64,000 nt of DNA from Novosphingobium flavum (GTDB taxonomy: Bacteria; Pseudomonadota; Alphaproteobacteria; Sphingomonadales; Sphingomonadaceae). The first letter of the stretch is position 1; every line of letters starts with the position of its first letter. Of the stretch, positions 52,084-61,708 are shown piece after piece. Under the pieces are notes generated by a model. That model was not told where the DNA came from. It was given only the letters and a program-made list of their open reading frames with translations, and did no database searches. The stretch spans positions 124,001 through 188,000 of the forward strand of contig NZ_JACLAW010000003.1 in the NCBI RefSeq assembly GCF_014230315.1, in the 5' to 3' direction. The translations under genes were made by a program, and so were the position numbers.

Positions 52084-53766
52084 GTGAAAACACAGGGGAC
52101 GCAATTGGCCGGCATTGAAGACAGGGCGCAAGCTGCGTCGGAACCGCCCGGCAAGGGCCGGGTCGACCGTGCCGACCGCGATGTTCTTGTGCTCGGCATC
52201 GCCATGGCCGCGATCATCATGTTCGTCGGCACCGGCGGTCACATCCTGCCGCAGGCCATACGCTCGCTGCAGGGCATCGGCCTCCCGCCGGATCGCCTGC
52301 TGTCCTCCGCCCTGCTGCTCAACATTGCCCTGATCATCTTCGGCCTGCGCCGCTACCGCGACCTCTCAGCCGAGGTGCGCGAGCGCCGCCATGCCGAAGA
52401 GACCGCGCGCGAACTGGCCGAAACCGATCCGCTGACGAGCTGCCTAAACCGCCGCTCGATCGCCCCTTCCACCGACATGCTGATGAAGGCCTGCGCCCAG
52501 CGCGGCGAGAAGGTCGCCTTCATCATGATCGACATCGACAATTTCAAGCGGATCAACGACGCCAACGGCCATTCTACCGGCGATGCCGTGCTCAAGGCCT
52601 GCGCCCGCCGGATCAGCGAACTGTTGCCCGACCGCGCCCTGCTCGCGCGGCTCGGCGGCGACGAATTCGCCTGCGTGGTCCCGTTCCACCCCGGCCTGTC
52701 CGAGCGGATCGACGAACTGGCGGGCCTGATCACCTCCGCCGTGGCGCGTCCGGTCCGGCTTGGCGAGATGTCGATCGAGGTGACGGTCTCGGTCGGCCTC
52801 GCCCGGTCCGATCTCGCTGCCGATCTCAGCCGCACGGTCGATGCCCAGGAACTGCTCCACATGGCCGACATCGCCATGTACCAGGCCAAGAAGGCAGGCA
52901 AGAACCGCTGGTTCTGGTTCGAAAGCCCGATGGAAAGCGAACTGCGCTTCCGCAGCGATCTCGAACGGGCCCTGCGGGGAGGCATCCTCGCCGGTGAATT
53001 CGTGCCCTTCTACGAACAGCAGATCGATCTCGCCACCGGGCGCATCATCGGCTTCGAAATGCTCGCCCGCTGGAACTCGCCGCGCTTCGGCATGGTCGGG
53101 CCTGACGTGTTCATCCCGGTCGCCGAGGAAATCGGCGTGATCGCCGACCTGTCGGAGCGGCTGATCCGCCAAGCCCTGCTCGACGCGCGCGAATGGGCGC
53201 CCTCGCTGACCCTCTCGGTCAATATCTCGCCGCTCCAGCTACGCGATCCGTGGTTCGCCCAGAAGCTGCTCAAACTGCTGGTCGAGGCCAATTTCCCGCC
53301 CAGCCGGCTGGAGATTGAGATCACCGAATCCTGCCTGCACGAAAACGTCGGGCTCGTGCGCTCGCTGATCACCAGCCTCAAGAACCAGGGCGTCGCGATC
53401 AGCCTCGACGATTTCGGCTCGGGCTATTCCTCGCTCGCCCAGCTGCGCAGCCTGCCGTTCGACCGGCTCAAGATCGACCGTTCGTTCGTCACCGCCATGC
53501 CCGGCAACCGCGACAATGCCACCATCGTCCAGGCGATCACCTCGCTCGGCGAAGGGCTCGGCCTGCCGATCACCGCCGAAGGGGTGGAGAATGCCGAGGT
53601 CGTGGCCGAACTGCAGAAACTCGGCCAGTTCATGGCCCAGGGCTACCTCTACGGCCGCCCCGAACCGGCCGAACAGACGCGGGAACGGCTGGCCAAGCTC
53701 GGCATGCTGGCCGATGGCGTGAACTTCGCCATCCGCCCCGACCAGGCCCTGTCCGGCGCTGCCTGA
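52084..53766 (+). CDS. GGDEF-EAL cyclic-di-GMP protein, membrane-bound
   Basis: A 560-residue protein. Two membrane helices lie near 36-52 and 72-90. The GGDEF domain (about 115-275) has an intact active loop RLGGDEFACV and the upstream DNFKRINDANGH. The EAL domain (about 295-545) has EMLARW (EAL variant), NISPLQL, EITESCL, LDDFGSGYSSLAQL, KIDRSF and TAEGVEN, so the metal ligands are mostly kept. It may make and break c-di-GMP. The start is GTG at 52084. No partner gene. No signal-sensing domain apart from the helices. Confidence 0.9.
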   Translation: MKTQGTQLAGIEDRAQAASEPPGKGRVDRADRDVLVLGIAMAAIIMFVGTGGHILPQAIRSLQGIGLPPDRLLSSALLLNIALIIFGLRRYRDLSAEVRERRHAEETARELAETDPLTSCLNRRSIAPSTDMLMKACAQRGEKVAFIMIDIDNFKRINDANGHSTGDAVLKACARRISELLPDRALLARLGGDEFACVVPFHPGLSERIDELAGLITSAVARPVRLGEMSIEVTVSVGLARSDLAADLSRTVDAQELLHMADIAMYQAKKAGKNRWFWFESPMESELRFRSDLERALRGGILAGEFVPFYEQQIDLATGRIIGFEMLARWNSPRFGMVGPDVFIPVAEEIGVIADLSERLIRQALLDAREWAPSLTLSVNISPLQLRDPWFAQKLLKLLVEANFPPSRLEIEITESCLHENVGLVRSLITSLKNQGVAISLDDFGSGYSSLAQLRSLPFDRLKIDRSFVTAMPGNRDNATIVQAITSLGEGLGLPITAEGVENAEVVAELQKLGQFMAQGYLYGRPEPAEQTRERLAKLGMLADGVNFAIRPDQALSGAA

Positions 53767-53828
53767 AACGCTGCGCGATCGGGGCCTGATACTGGACGTT
53801 TCGCCCCGCAGCGCCTAGATCGCGCGCC

Positions 53829-54647
53829 ATGCAGGTTCCTTTCGTCAAGATGCATGGCCTCGGCAACGACTTCGTCGTGCTCGACGCGCGCGCCGCTGCC
53901 GTCCCGCCGATGGACGCGCGCCTCGCCGCCGCGCTGGCCAACCGCCACACCGGCATCGGCTGCGACCAGCTGATCCTTATCGAACCGTCCGAGATCGCCG
54001 ACCTGCGCATGCGGATCTTCAACGCCGATGGCAGCGAGGTCGAGGCCTGCGGCAATGCCACCCGCGCGGTCGGCCTGCTCCACGGCGTGGCCGCCCGGAT
54101 CGAGACCCTCGCCGGCGTGGTCGAATCCGCCCCGGCCGATGGCGGCATCAAGGTCGACATGGGCACCCCCCGGTTCGACTGGAACGCGATCCCCCTCGCC
54201 TGGGCGATGGACACGCTGACCATGCCGGTCGGCTGGGAAGACCTCGACGCGCCCACGGCGGTCAACGTCGGCAACCCCCACGCCATCTTCTTCGTCCCCG
54301 ATTGCGACGCGGTCGATCTCGCCCGCCTCGGCCCATTGATCGAGCGTGATCCGCTCTTCCCCGAACGGGTCAACGTCAACGTCGCCACGATCGAGAGCCG
54401 CGATGCGATCCGCCTGCGCGTCTGGGAACGCGGCGCCGGCCTGACCCTCGCCTGCGGCACCGGCGCCTGCGCCACCGCGATCGGCGCGATGCGGCGCGGC
54501 CTGACCGACCGCAAGGTCCGCGTCACCCTCCCCGGCGGCCCGCTGGTTATCGAATGGACCGCCGAAGGCCGCGTCATGATGACCGGCCCGGCCACCGAGG
54601 CCTTCCGCGGGGCCTTCGATCCCGCCGCCTACGGGGTTCCTGCGTGA
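53829..54647 (+). CDS. dapF: Diaminopimelate epimerase
   Basis: A 272-residue enzyme that turns LL-DAP into meso-DAP for lysine and peptidoglycan. The two catalytic Cys are present: Cys74 in EVEACGNATR and Cys209 in LACGTGACAT. The start VKMHGLGNDFVVLD and RHTGIGCDQLI fit the family. First gene of an overlapping operon; its stop overlaps the mtaB GTG (GTGA). Confidence 0.96.
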   Translation: MQVPFVKMHGLGNDFVVLDARAAAVPPMDARLAAALANRHTGIGCDQLILIEPSEIADLRMRIFNADGSEVEACGNATRAVGLLHGVAARIETLAGVVESAPADGGIKVDMGTPRFDWNAIPLAWAMDTLTMPVGWEDLDAPTAVNVGNPHAIFFVPDCDAVDLARLGPLIERDPLFPERVNVNVATIESRDAIRLRVWERGAGLTLACGTGACATAIGAMRRGLTDRKVRVTLPGGPLVIEWTAEGRVMMTGPATEAFRGAFDPAAYGVPA

Positions 54648-55819
54648 CGGTTGAGGTCGTTTCGCTCGGCTGCCGCCTCAACCTTTCCGAGAGCGAGTCC
54701 CTGCGGACCATGCTTTCCGGCGCCGACGATCTCGTCGTCATCAATTCCTGCGCCGTCACCGCCGAGGCCGTGCGCCAGACCCGCCAGGCCATCCGCCGCG
54801 CCCGCCGCCAGCGCCCCGATGCCCGCCTCCTCGTCACCGGCTGCGCCGCCGAGGTCGAGCGGGAGGCGCTCGCCGCCATGCCCGAGGTCGACGGCCTCGT
54901 TGCCAACCCGACCAAGCTCGACCCCCGTGCCTGGAACGTGCCCACCGCCCAAGCGCCCGCGATTTCCGCCGCCTATACCCGCGCCTACGTCGCCGTACAG
55001 AACGGCTGCGACCATGCCTGCACCTTCTGCGTGATCCCGCAAGGCCGCGGCCCCAGCCGCTCGCTCCCCGTGGCCGCAGTCCTGCGCCAGATCGAAACTC
55101 ACCTCGCCCGTGGCACCGCCGAGATCGTCCTCACCGGCGTCGACCTCACCTCCTGGGGCCACGACCTGCCCGGCCAACCCCGCCTCGGCGCCCTCGCCAG
55201 CGCGATCCTCGACGCGTTCCCCGTCCTCCCCCGCCTGCGCCTCTCCTCGCTCGACGGGATCGAGATCGACACCGACCTGCTCGACCTTCTCGCCGGCGAA
55301 GCTCGCGTCATGCCCCACGTCCACCTCTCCCTCCAGCACGGCCACGACCTCATCCTCAAGCGGATGAAGCGCCGCCATTCACGCGCCGACGCCCTGTCCC
55401 TCGTCGCCGCGCTCAAGGCCCGACGCCCCGACATCGCCGTGGGCGCAGACCTCATCACCGGCTTCCCGACCGAGGATGAGGCCATGCACGCGGCCAATCT
55501 CTCGATCGTGCGCGAACTCGGCGTGGTCCACGGCCACGTCTTCCCCTACTCGCCCCGCCCCGGCACGCCCGCCGCGCGGATGCCGCAACAGCCCCCCCCC
55601 ACGATCCGCCGCCGCGCCGCCGAATTGCGCGCAGTGGTGGCCGAAGTCCGCACCGACTGGCTGGAGACATTGGTCGGAAAACCGCTCTGCGTGCTTGCAG
55701 AACGCGACGGCACCGGCCATGCGGAAAACTTCGCCCGGGTCCGCCTCGGGCCAGAGGTGCAACCCGGAACCGTGGTGACAATGATCCCGAGCGCAATCGC
55801 CGAAGGCATGCTGGCATGA
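54644..55819 (+). CDS. mtaB: tRNA (N6-threonylcarbamoyladenosine-37) methylthiotransferase MtaB-type
   Basis: A 391-residue radical-SAM methylthiotransferase. The three Cys of the auxiliary cluster are in LGCRLN, NSCAVT and TGCAAE. The radical-SAM motif is GCDHACTFCVIPQGRG. A TRAM-like tail ends the protein. MtaB adds methylthio to t6A37 of tRNAs reading ANN codons. The GTG start overlaps dapF, and the stop overlaps ftsY (ATGA). A run of nine C residues (55592-55600) encodes three prolines late in the gene and could slip in replication. Confidence 0.92.
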   Translation: MTVEVVSLGCRLNLSESESLRTMLSGADDLVVINSCAVTAEAVRQTRQAIRRARRQRPDARLLVTGCAAEVEREALAAMPEVDGLVANPTKLDPRAWNVPTAQAPAISAAYTRAYVAVQNGCDHACTFCVIPQGRGPSRSLPVAAVLRQIETHLARGTAEIVLTGVDLTSWGHDLPGQPRLGALASAILDAFPVLPRLRLSSLDGIEIDTDLLDLLAGEARVMPHVHLSLQHGHDLILKRMKRRHSRADALSLVAALKARRPDIAVGADLITGFPTEDEAMHAANLSIVRELGVVHGHVFPYSPRPGTPAARMPQQPPPTIRRRAAELRAVVAEVRTDWLETLVGKPLCVLAERDGTGHAENFARVRLGPEVQPGTVVTMIPSAIAEGMLA

Positions 55820-56757
55820 GCGAAGAGGCCCCCTCCGCCGCCCTGTCGTGGTCCGAGCGCCTGTTCGGCGGTTTCCGCAAGACCTCCGAACGGCTGGGCG
55901 AAAACCTGTCCGGCATCGTCAGCAAGACCCGGCTGGATGATGCCCAGCTCGACGATATCGAGGACGCGCTGATCCTCTCGGACCTCGGCCCCCGCGCCGC
56001 CGCCCGGATTCGCGCCCGCCTCGCCGAGGAACGCTTTGAGCGCGGCGCCGATGAACAGGCGATCAAGCAGGCCGTGGCCGACGAAATCGCCAGGATCCTG
56101 CGCCCCGTCGCCAAGCCGCTGGAAGTCACTGCCTTCCCCCGTCCGCAGGTCATCCTCGTGATCGGCGTCAACGGCTCGGGCAAGACCACCACCATCGCCA
56201 AGCTCGGCCACCTGTTCCAGGAGCAGGACTATGCCGTGATGTTCGCCGCCGGAGACACCTTCCGCGCCGCCGCGATCGGCCAGCTCGGAGTCTGGGCAGA
56301 CCGGCTCGGCGTACCCATCGTCAAGGGGCCGGAAGGCGGCGATCCCGCCTCGATCGTGTTCGACGCGGTCAAGCTGGCGACTGACAAGGGCACCGACGCC
56401 CTGATCGTCGACACCGCCGGGCGCCTCCACAACCGCCGCGAGCTGATGGACGAACTCGCCAAGATCCGCCGCGTCCTCGGCCGCCTCAACCCCGATGCGC
56501 CGCACGACGTGGTCCTCGTGCTCGACGCCACCAACGGGCAGAACGCGCTCCAGCAGATCGAGATCTTCAAGGAAGTGGCCGGCGTCACCGGCCTCGTCAT
56601 GACCAAGCTCGATGGCACGGCGCGCGGCGGCATCCTCGTCGCCGCGGCCGAGCAATACGGTCTGCCGATCCACGCCATCGGCGTCGGCGAACGGATCGAC
56701 GATCTCCGCCCGTTCGATCCCGATCTCGTCGCGCGCGTCATCGCGGGAGTGCAGTAA
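55816..56757 (+). CDS. ftsY: Signal recognition particle receptor FtsY
   Basis: A 313-residue SRP GTPase that docks translating ribosomes to the membrane. A short N-domain (SWSERLFGGFRKTSERLG) is followed by the G-domain: GVNGSGKTTTIAKL, AAGDTFRAAAIGQL, DTAGRLHN, TKLDGTARGG and IGVGERIDDLRPFD. It lacks the long acidic A-domain of E. coli FtsY, as is usual in alphaproteobacteria. Overlaps both neighbours. Confidence 0.96.
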   Translation: MSEEAPSAALSWSERLFGGFRKTSERLGENLSGIVSKTRLDDAQLDDIEDALILSDLGPRAAARIRARLAEERFERGADEQAIKQAVADEIARILRPVAKPLEVTAFPRPQVILVIGVNGSGKTTTIAKLGHLFQEQDYAVMFAAGDTFRAAAIGQLGVWADRLGVPIVKGPEGGDPASIVFDAVKLATDKGTDALIVDTAGRLHNRRELMDELAKIRRVLGRLNPDAPHDVVLVLDATNGQNALQQIEIFKEVAGVTGLVMTKLDGTARGGILVAAAEQYGLPIHAIGVGERIDDLRPFDPDLVARVIAGVQ

Positions 56758-57410
56758 TGGTCGAGCCCGCCGGAACCCCCGCCGCGAAGAAGTCGAACTG
56801 GGCCAACCTGCTGATCGACTATGGCCCGATCCTGCTGTTCTTCCTCGTCTATCGCCACTTCGCCCCGGCCGACAAGACCGCCTCTCTGCAGGAAGTGTCC
56901 GCGGTAATCTACGGCACCGTGGCCTTCATCGCCGGCGCCGTCGTCGCGCTGGCCTACAGCCTCGCCAAGTTCAGGCGCGTCTCGCCGATGCTGGCCCTGT
57001 CGACCGCGCTGATCGTGTTCTTCGGCGGCCTCACCATCCTGCTGCACGACCAGTTCTACATCCAGATCAAGCCGACTGTGATCTACCTGATGTTCGGCCT
57101 CGCCCTGCTCGGCGGCTGGATGAAGGGCAAGGCCCTGCTCAAGATCCTGCTCGAAGCCGCCTTCGAAGGGCTGGACGACGATGGCTGGATGAAGCTTTCG
57201 CGCAACTGGGGCTGGTTCTTCCTGTTCCTCGCCGCGCTGAACGAGGGTTTCCGCTTTTATCTCAGCTTCGGCGGCTGGCTCCAGGCCAAGCTCTATGTTT
57301 TCCTACCGGCCTCGTTCCTGTTCACCTTCGCGCACATGCCGATGCTGCTGCGCCACGGCCTCGCCTCCGAGGCTCGCAGCGAGGCGGCCAGCGAAGCGCC
57401 GCACGAATAG
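56757..57410 (+). CDS. yciB: Inner membrane-spanning protein YciB (septation protein A/IspZ)
   Basis: A 217-residue protein with five to six helices. YGPILLFFLVY in helix 1, FGGLTILLHDQFYIQIKPTVIY, NWGWFFLFLAALNE and FLFTFAHMPML are typical. YciB affects envelope integrity and division. TAATG overlap with ftsY. Ends with a polar Ala/Glu/Ser tail. Last gene of the dapF operon. Confidence 0.93.
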   Translation: MVEPAGTPAAKKSNWANLLIDYGPILLFFLVYRHFAPADKTASLQEVSAVIYGTVAFIAGAVVALAYSLAKFRRVSPMLALSTALIVFFGGLTILLHDQFYIQIKPTVIYLMFGLALLGGWMKGKALLKILLEAAFEGLDDDGWMKLSRNWGWFFLFLAALNEGFRFYLSFGGWLQAKLYVFLPASFLFTFAHMPMLLRHGLASEARSEAASEAPHE

Positions 57411-57542
57411 GCGCGCCCTGCGAACACTTCGCCGCGCGAATTCGCATGACAAGCCCTTCTGCTTGAAGCATTGTTCCCCCGCTTCGCGGCGCTGCGCTGG
57501 GGTCGCCGCCGTGTCGGAATGAATAACGCATAGGGGGAAGCA

Positions 57543-58115
57543 ATGGCAAAATTCTTTGGAAACCTGCACCTGGTCCTGGTCACCGGACTGGTGTTGGCGA
57601 TCCTTGTAATGGTCCAGTTCGCCGCATCGGCTCCGGTCGACGCCAATTCGATCCTGCGCTGGCTCCACGTGTTCTTCGGCATCCTGTGGATCGGCCTGCT
57701 CTATTACCTGAACTTCGTGCAGGTGCCGACCATGCCGAAGGTCCCAGCCGAACTGAAGAAGGGCGTCACCGGCTTCATCGCGCCGAAAGTGTTCTTCTTC
57801 TTCCGCTACGGGGCCCTGCTGACCGTGCTGACCGGCCTCGGCATCGCCACCGTCGATGGCTATGCCCATCAGGCAATGACCTTCTCCGGTGAAGGCAATG
57901 TCAATCTGATCGGCCTCGGCATGTGGCTGGCCCTGATCATGGCCTTCAACGTGTGGTTCATCATCTGGCCCGCCCAGAAGAAGATCCTCGGCCTGATCGA
58001 GGCGACCGACGAGGAAAAGGCGGCCGCCGCGCCCAAGGCCCTCGCCGCCAGCCGCACCAACCTGCTGCTCTCGCTGCCGATGCTCTACTGCATGGTCTCG
58101 GCCAACCTCGGCTGA
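57543..58115 (+). CDS. PuuD-like (urate hydroxylase N-domain type) membrane protein
   Basis: A 190-residue protein with five hydrophobic segments. WLHVFFGILWIGLLYYLNFVQ near 39 and FNVWFIIWPAQKKILGL near 136 match the membrane domain of urate hydroxylase PuuD. The cytochrome-c domain of PuuD is absent, and no purine genes are near, so urate oxidation is doubtful. His in the first motif could bind haem. GGGGGAAG upstream of ATG supports the start. A strong terminator follows 15 bases after the stop. Confidence 0.75.
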   Translation: MAKFFGNLHLVLVTGLVLAILVMVQFAASAPVDANSILRWLHVFFGILWIGLLYYLNFVQVPTMPKVPAELKKGVTGFIAPKVFFFFRYGALLTVLTGLGIATVDGYAHQAMTFSGEGNVNLIGLGMWLALIMAFNVWFIIWPAQKKILGLIEATDEEKAAAAPKALAASRTNLLLSLPMLYCMVSANLG

Positions 58116-58130
58116 TCCGGCAACAGCTTC

Positions 58131-58169
58131 AAAAAAAGGCGCGGCGTCCCTGGACGCCGCGCCTTTTTT
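58131..58169 (+). terminator. Strong intrinsic terminator
   Basis: A GC-rich stem GGCGCGGCGTCC / GGACGCCGCGCC (58138-58149, 58152-58163), flanked by A7 and T6 tracts. Works for the PuuD-like gene and possibly in reverse. Confidence 0.9.
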
Positions 58170-58287
58170 GTTCAGGCCGGTCCGCGTGTGCGGATGACGG
58201 CCTATGAATGTCCGCCATGGACCGTCGCGAAGTGCCGAACGGCAGATAAGTGGGGGAAATGGACCTTCTTGGCCCCACCACGAAACC

Positions 58288-58439
58288 CCGCTCAGCCTGA
58301 GCCTGTCGAAGGCCACGCGCCAAGGCTCGCCGCACTCACCGGGCCTTGCGCGCCATCTCCGAGACCTGCGGCCAGTCCAAAGGCCGTCCGCCCAGTTCCG
58401 AGGGCGGCGCGTGGCCTTCGACAGGCTCAGGCTGAGCGG
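58288..58439. repeat. Perfect 34-bp inverted repeat (sphingomonad REP-like doublet)
   Basis: 58288-58321 is the exact reverse complement of 58406-58439; 84 bases lie between. The outer part contains CTTCGACAGGCTCAGGCTGAGC, which I know as an abundant dispersed repeat of sphingomonad genomes. There is no gene in 58116-58573; apart from the terminator and this element I see nothing there. The element sits between two convergent genes, a typical REP/REPIN location. Confidence 0.85.
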
Positions 58440-58573
58440 AGCTGGTGGCATTCGGCCGCATTGCCAGCATGTCCGGAACGGCCGCCACCAACAGAAACGC
58501 GCCGATAACAGAAGTTGGGTGTGGCCGGGCGACGCTCAGTCAAGGCGCGAACGGCCCGTCCAGCCCTCCAGAC

Positions 58574-60496
58574 TCAGATCTCGACCTGGCTGCCCAGTTC
58601 GACCACGCGGTTCGTCGGCAGGCGGAAGAACTCCATCGCACTCGCCGCGTTGCGCAGCATCCACGCGAACAGCTTCTCGCGCCAGATCGCCATGCCCGGC
58701 TTCGACGAAGGAATCAGGGTCTGGCGCGAGAGGAAGAAGCTGGTCTTCATCATCTCGAACGGCTCGCCGCAGACGTCCAGCCCAGCCAGCGCGGCCGGCA
58801 CGTCGGTCTCCTCGAGGAAGCCGAAGCGCAGCGCCACCTTGTAAAAGCCCTCGCCATACTGCTTGACCTTGCAGCGCTCGGCCGGGTCCACATAGGGCAC
58901 GTCCTGGATCGCCACGGTCAGCACGATCACGCGCTCATGCAGCACCTTGTTGTGCTTGATGTTGTGAAGCAGGGCCGAAGGCACGCCGTGCGCGGTGGAA
59001 GACATGAACACTGCCGTGCCCGGCACCCGCGCCGCGCTCGAATGGGCGCTCTTGGCGAAGACCTCGAAGGGGATCGTGCCCTCGGCCATGTTGGCCCGCA
59101 TCAGCGCCCGGCCCTTTGACCAGGTGGTGAGCAGGGTAAAGATGGCGAGGCCCATCATCAGCGGCACCCAGCCACCATCGGGGATCTTGGTGAAGTTGGC
59201 CGAGAGGTAGGCCGCATCGAGCGCGAAGAACACGGTGAGCAGCGGCACGGACTGCCACCACTTCCAATTCCACAGGTTGAGCAGGACGACGGCGAGCAGG
59301 ACGTTGTCGATCGCCATCGCGCCGGTCACCGCGATGCCGTAGGCTGCGGTCAGGTTCGAGGAATGCTGGAACACCAGCACCAGCAGGATCACCGCGATCA
59401 TCAGCGCCCAGTTGATCACCGGGATGTAGATCTGCCCGGCGTTGAGACTGGTGTACTTGATCGTCATGCGCGGGATGAAACCGAGCTGGATCGCCTGCTG
59501 GGTCACCGAAAAGGCCCCGGTAATCACCGCCTGCGAGGCGATCACGGCCGCCGCGCTGGCAATGCCCAGCAGCGGCCACTGGAACCATTCCGGCGCCAGC
59601 AGGTAGAACGGGCTCTCCAGCGCCGGCGCGCCGACGCGGACCAGCAACGAGGCCTGGCCGAGGTAGTTGAGCACGAGCGCCGGCAGCACGAAAACCAGCC
59701 ACGAGACCCGGATCGGCGCGCGGCCGAAATGGCCCATGTCGGCATAGAGCGCCTCGGCGCCGGTCACGGCCAGAACAGCCGAACCCATGGCGAGGAAGCC
59801 GTGCAGCGGGTCTTCGGCGAAGAGGACCACGGCATGATGCGGGCTCAGCGCGTAAATGACCTGCGGCGCGGCGGCGATCGAGATCCCGCCCAGCACGGCG
59901 ATCACCGCGAAATAGAGCAGCATGATCGGCCCGAAGAATGCCGCCACCCGGGCCGTGCCGCGGCTCTGGATGAAAAACAGGAAGACGAGGATCGCCACGA
60001 CCGTCGGCACGACCGCGCCAGCCAGCCCCGGCTCGTAGACCGCCACGCCCTCGATCGCGCCCATCACCGAAACGGCCGGGGTGATCATCGAGTCGCCGTA
60101 GAACAGCGAAGTTGCGAAAACCCCGAGCAGGACGATGCCCGCCGACCAGCGCTTGCCCGAGATGTTCTGGTTGATCAGTGCCAGCAGCGCCAGGCTGCCG
60201 CCCTCACCCTTGTTGTCCGCGCGCATGATCACGGTGACGTATTTCAGCGTCACGATGATCATCATCGACCAGAACATCAGGCTGACGATGCCGTAGATGT
60301 GCAGAATATCCAGCGGCAGGCGGTGATGCCCGGCAAAGGTGTCGCGCATGGCGTAGAGCGGGCTGGTGCCGATGTCGCCGAAGACGACGCCGATCGCGCC
60401 CACGGCAAGCTTCAGCAGCCCCCCGTGATGCTCGCCATGGTGATGGGTGTGCTGCACGGCGTCAGCCGGCGCGCTATGGGTTACGGCGTCGCTCAT
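58574..60496 (-). CDS. kup: Kup-type potassium uptake permease
   Basis: A 640-residue K+/H+ symporter. About 12 helices fill residues 27-450, and a soluble C-domain follows. Signatures are [19 protein letters not shown] near 35, [14 protein letters not shown] near 95, [18 protein letters not shown] near 125 and [10 protein letters not shown] near 245. The first 27 residues carry an unusual His cluster ([11 protein letters not shown]). Follows ccmI on the same strand after a 112-base gap. Full length, and the ion-pathway residues are intact. Confidence 0.95.
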   Translation of the reverse strand: MSDAVTHSAPADAVQHTHHHGEHHGGLLKLAVGAIGVVFGDIGTSPLYAMRDTFAGHHRLPLDILHIYGIVSLMFWSMMIIVTLKYVTVIMRADNKGEGGSLALLALINQNISGKRWSAGIVLLGVFATSLFYGDSMITPAVSVMGAIEGVAVYEPGLAGAVVPTVVAILVFLFFIQSRGTARVAAFFGPIMLLYFAVIAVLGGISIAAAPQVIYALSPHHAVVLFAEDPLHGFLAMGSAVLAVTGAEALYADMGHFGRAPIRVSWLVFVLPALVLNYLGQASLLVRVGAPALESPFYLLAPEWFQWPLLGIASAAAVIASQAVITGAFSVTQQAIQLGFIPRMTIKYTSLNAGQIYIPVINWALMIAVILLVLVFQHSSNLTAAYGIAVTGAMAIDNVLLAVVLLNLWNWKWWQSVPLLTVFFALDAAYLSANFTKIPDGGWVPLMMGLAIFTLLTTWSKGRALMRANMAEGTIPFEVFAKSAHSSAARVPGTAVFMSSTAHGVPSALLHNIKHNKVLHERVIVLTVAIQDVPYVDPAERCKVKQYGEGFYKVALRFGFLEETDVPAALAGLDVCGEPFEMMKTSFFLSRQTLIPSSKPGMAIWREKLFAWMLRNAASAMEFFRLPTNRVVELGSQVEI

Positions 60497-60608
60497 CGTG
60501 CAAGATGACCTGAAAGGTGCCCCCGAGTCGCCGCCCCTGCGGCAAGGTGCGCCCGCTTAGCAGCGCCCTGCGCTGCCTGCAACGCGCCTTTCTGCGCGGT
60601 GAACGGCG

Positions 60609-61259
60609 CTATTGCGCCATTTGCGCGGCGCCCTGCCCCTGCCGGGCGAGAAAGGCATCGAGTTCGCCGAGTCGCTTCTCGAGGTCCCCGCGCCATGGTG
60701 CCTCCTTCGGGCTGCGCGCCAGCAGGTCCGCCCAGAGCTTGCGCCCCTCATCGAACCGGCCGGAACGGATCAGGGCAAGGCCCAGGAAAAACGGTGGGCC
60801 GGCGCTGTCGGGCGAGGCCTCGCTGGCGCGGCCATAAGCGTAAATCGCCGCCGGGGAGATCGTTCCCTCGGCATGGCCGACCAGCGCATTGGCCATGGTC
60901 AGCCATGCCTCGCCGTTCTTGGGGTCCTTGTCCGTCGCGATCCGCAGGACGGCGGCGGCATCGGCAAACTGGCCGTGCCGGGCAAGGGCATCGGCGATGA
61001 TCAGGTTCTTGTCGCCCATGCCGGCCCCATCGGCCAGCTTCTGGCGCGCGGCGATATCCTCGGCACTTCCGCCCGAAACCTGCTCGGCCGGCGCCTTGGG
61101 CGCGGAGCGGGCGCCCGGCGAGCCCTGCAGGGCATAGCCAGCCAGCCCCAGCAACAAGGCCGCGCCGACCACTTCCCAGGTCACCCGCGGCACCCGGAAG
61201 ACAAAGGCGATCACCGCGAAGATGACCAGCGCGAGCGCGATGACGGCGACCCAGGTCAT
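60609..61259 (-). CDS. ccmI: Cytochrome c maturation TPR protein CcmI-like
   Basis: A 216-residue protein with two N-terminal helices (about 3-21 and 30-45). A periplasmic TPR-like domain follows (NLIIADALARHGQFADAAAVLR, WLTMANALVGHAEG, PFFLGLALIRSGRFDEGRKLW). CcmI chaperones apocytochrome c to the haem ligase. ATG 61259 overlaps the ccmH stop (ATGA). Shorter than E. coli-type CcmH/CcmI fusions. Last gene of the ccm operon. Confidence 0.88.
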   Translation of the reverse strand: MTWVAVIALALVIFAVIAFVFRVPRVTWEVVGAALLLGLAGYALQGSPGARSAPKAPAEQVSGGSAEDIAARQKLADGAGMGDKNLIIADALARHGQFADAAAVLRIATDKDPKNGEAWLTMANALVGHAEGTISPAAIYAYGRASEASPDSAGPPFFLGLALIRSGRFDEGRKLWADLLARSPKEAPWRGDLEKRLGELDAFLARQGQGAAQMAQ

Positions 61260-61708
61260 AGCCCTTCCCCATCCATCAGGCGCCGCCTCACGAAGCGCTT
61301 GCGCAGCAAAAGCCCCGCGACCAGCAGGATCAACAGCGGCGCGGCGAACAACGGCCAGGTCAGGCTGGTCACGCGCGGAGTATAGGTGATGTAGTCGCCA
61401 TAGCGCTCGACCAGCCAGGCGCGGATCGCCTCGGGCTCTTCCCCGGCGGCAATGCGCTGGCGGATCTGGCTGCGCATGTCCCCGGCCAGCGAGGCATCGG
61501 AATCGGCGATCGACTGGCTCTGGCACGTCAGGCAGCGGATCGTTTCCATCAGCCGCTGGGCCTTTTCCTCCAGCTTGGGATCGTCGAGCTGGCGATAGGC
61601 ATAGGGCGCCGGCGGCATGGCGTCGTCGGCCCGGGCCGGCGCGAACGCCAGCGGACCCAGCGCCAGCGCGCCCACGATCAGGGCGATGATGAGCCCCAGC
61701 CGCCTCAC
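61256..61708 (-). CDS. ccmH: Cytochrome c maturation protein CcmH
   Basis: A 150-residue thiol oxidoreductase of the haem-ligation complex. The signal peptide ends ARA near 27. The redox motif is RCLTCQSQSIADS, with Cys59 and Cys62. A C-terminal helix (about 118-136) anchors it. It reduces apocytochrome Cys pairs before haem attachment. Overlaps ccmG (start) and ccmI (stop) by four bases each. Confidence 0.94.
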   Translation of the reverse strand: MRRLGLIIALIVGALALGPLAFAPARADDAMPPAPYAYRQLDDPKLEEKAQRLMETIRCLTCQSQSIADSDASLAGDMRSQIRQRIAAGEEPEAIRAWLVERYGDYITYTPRVTSLTWPLFAAPLLILLVAGLLLRKRFVRRRLMDGEGL

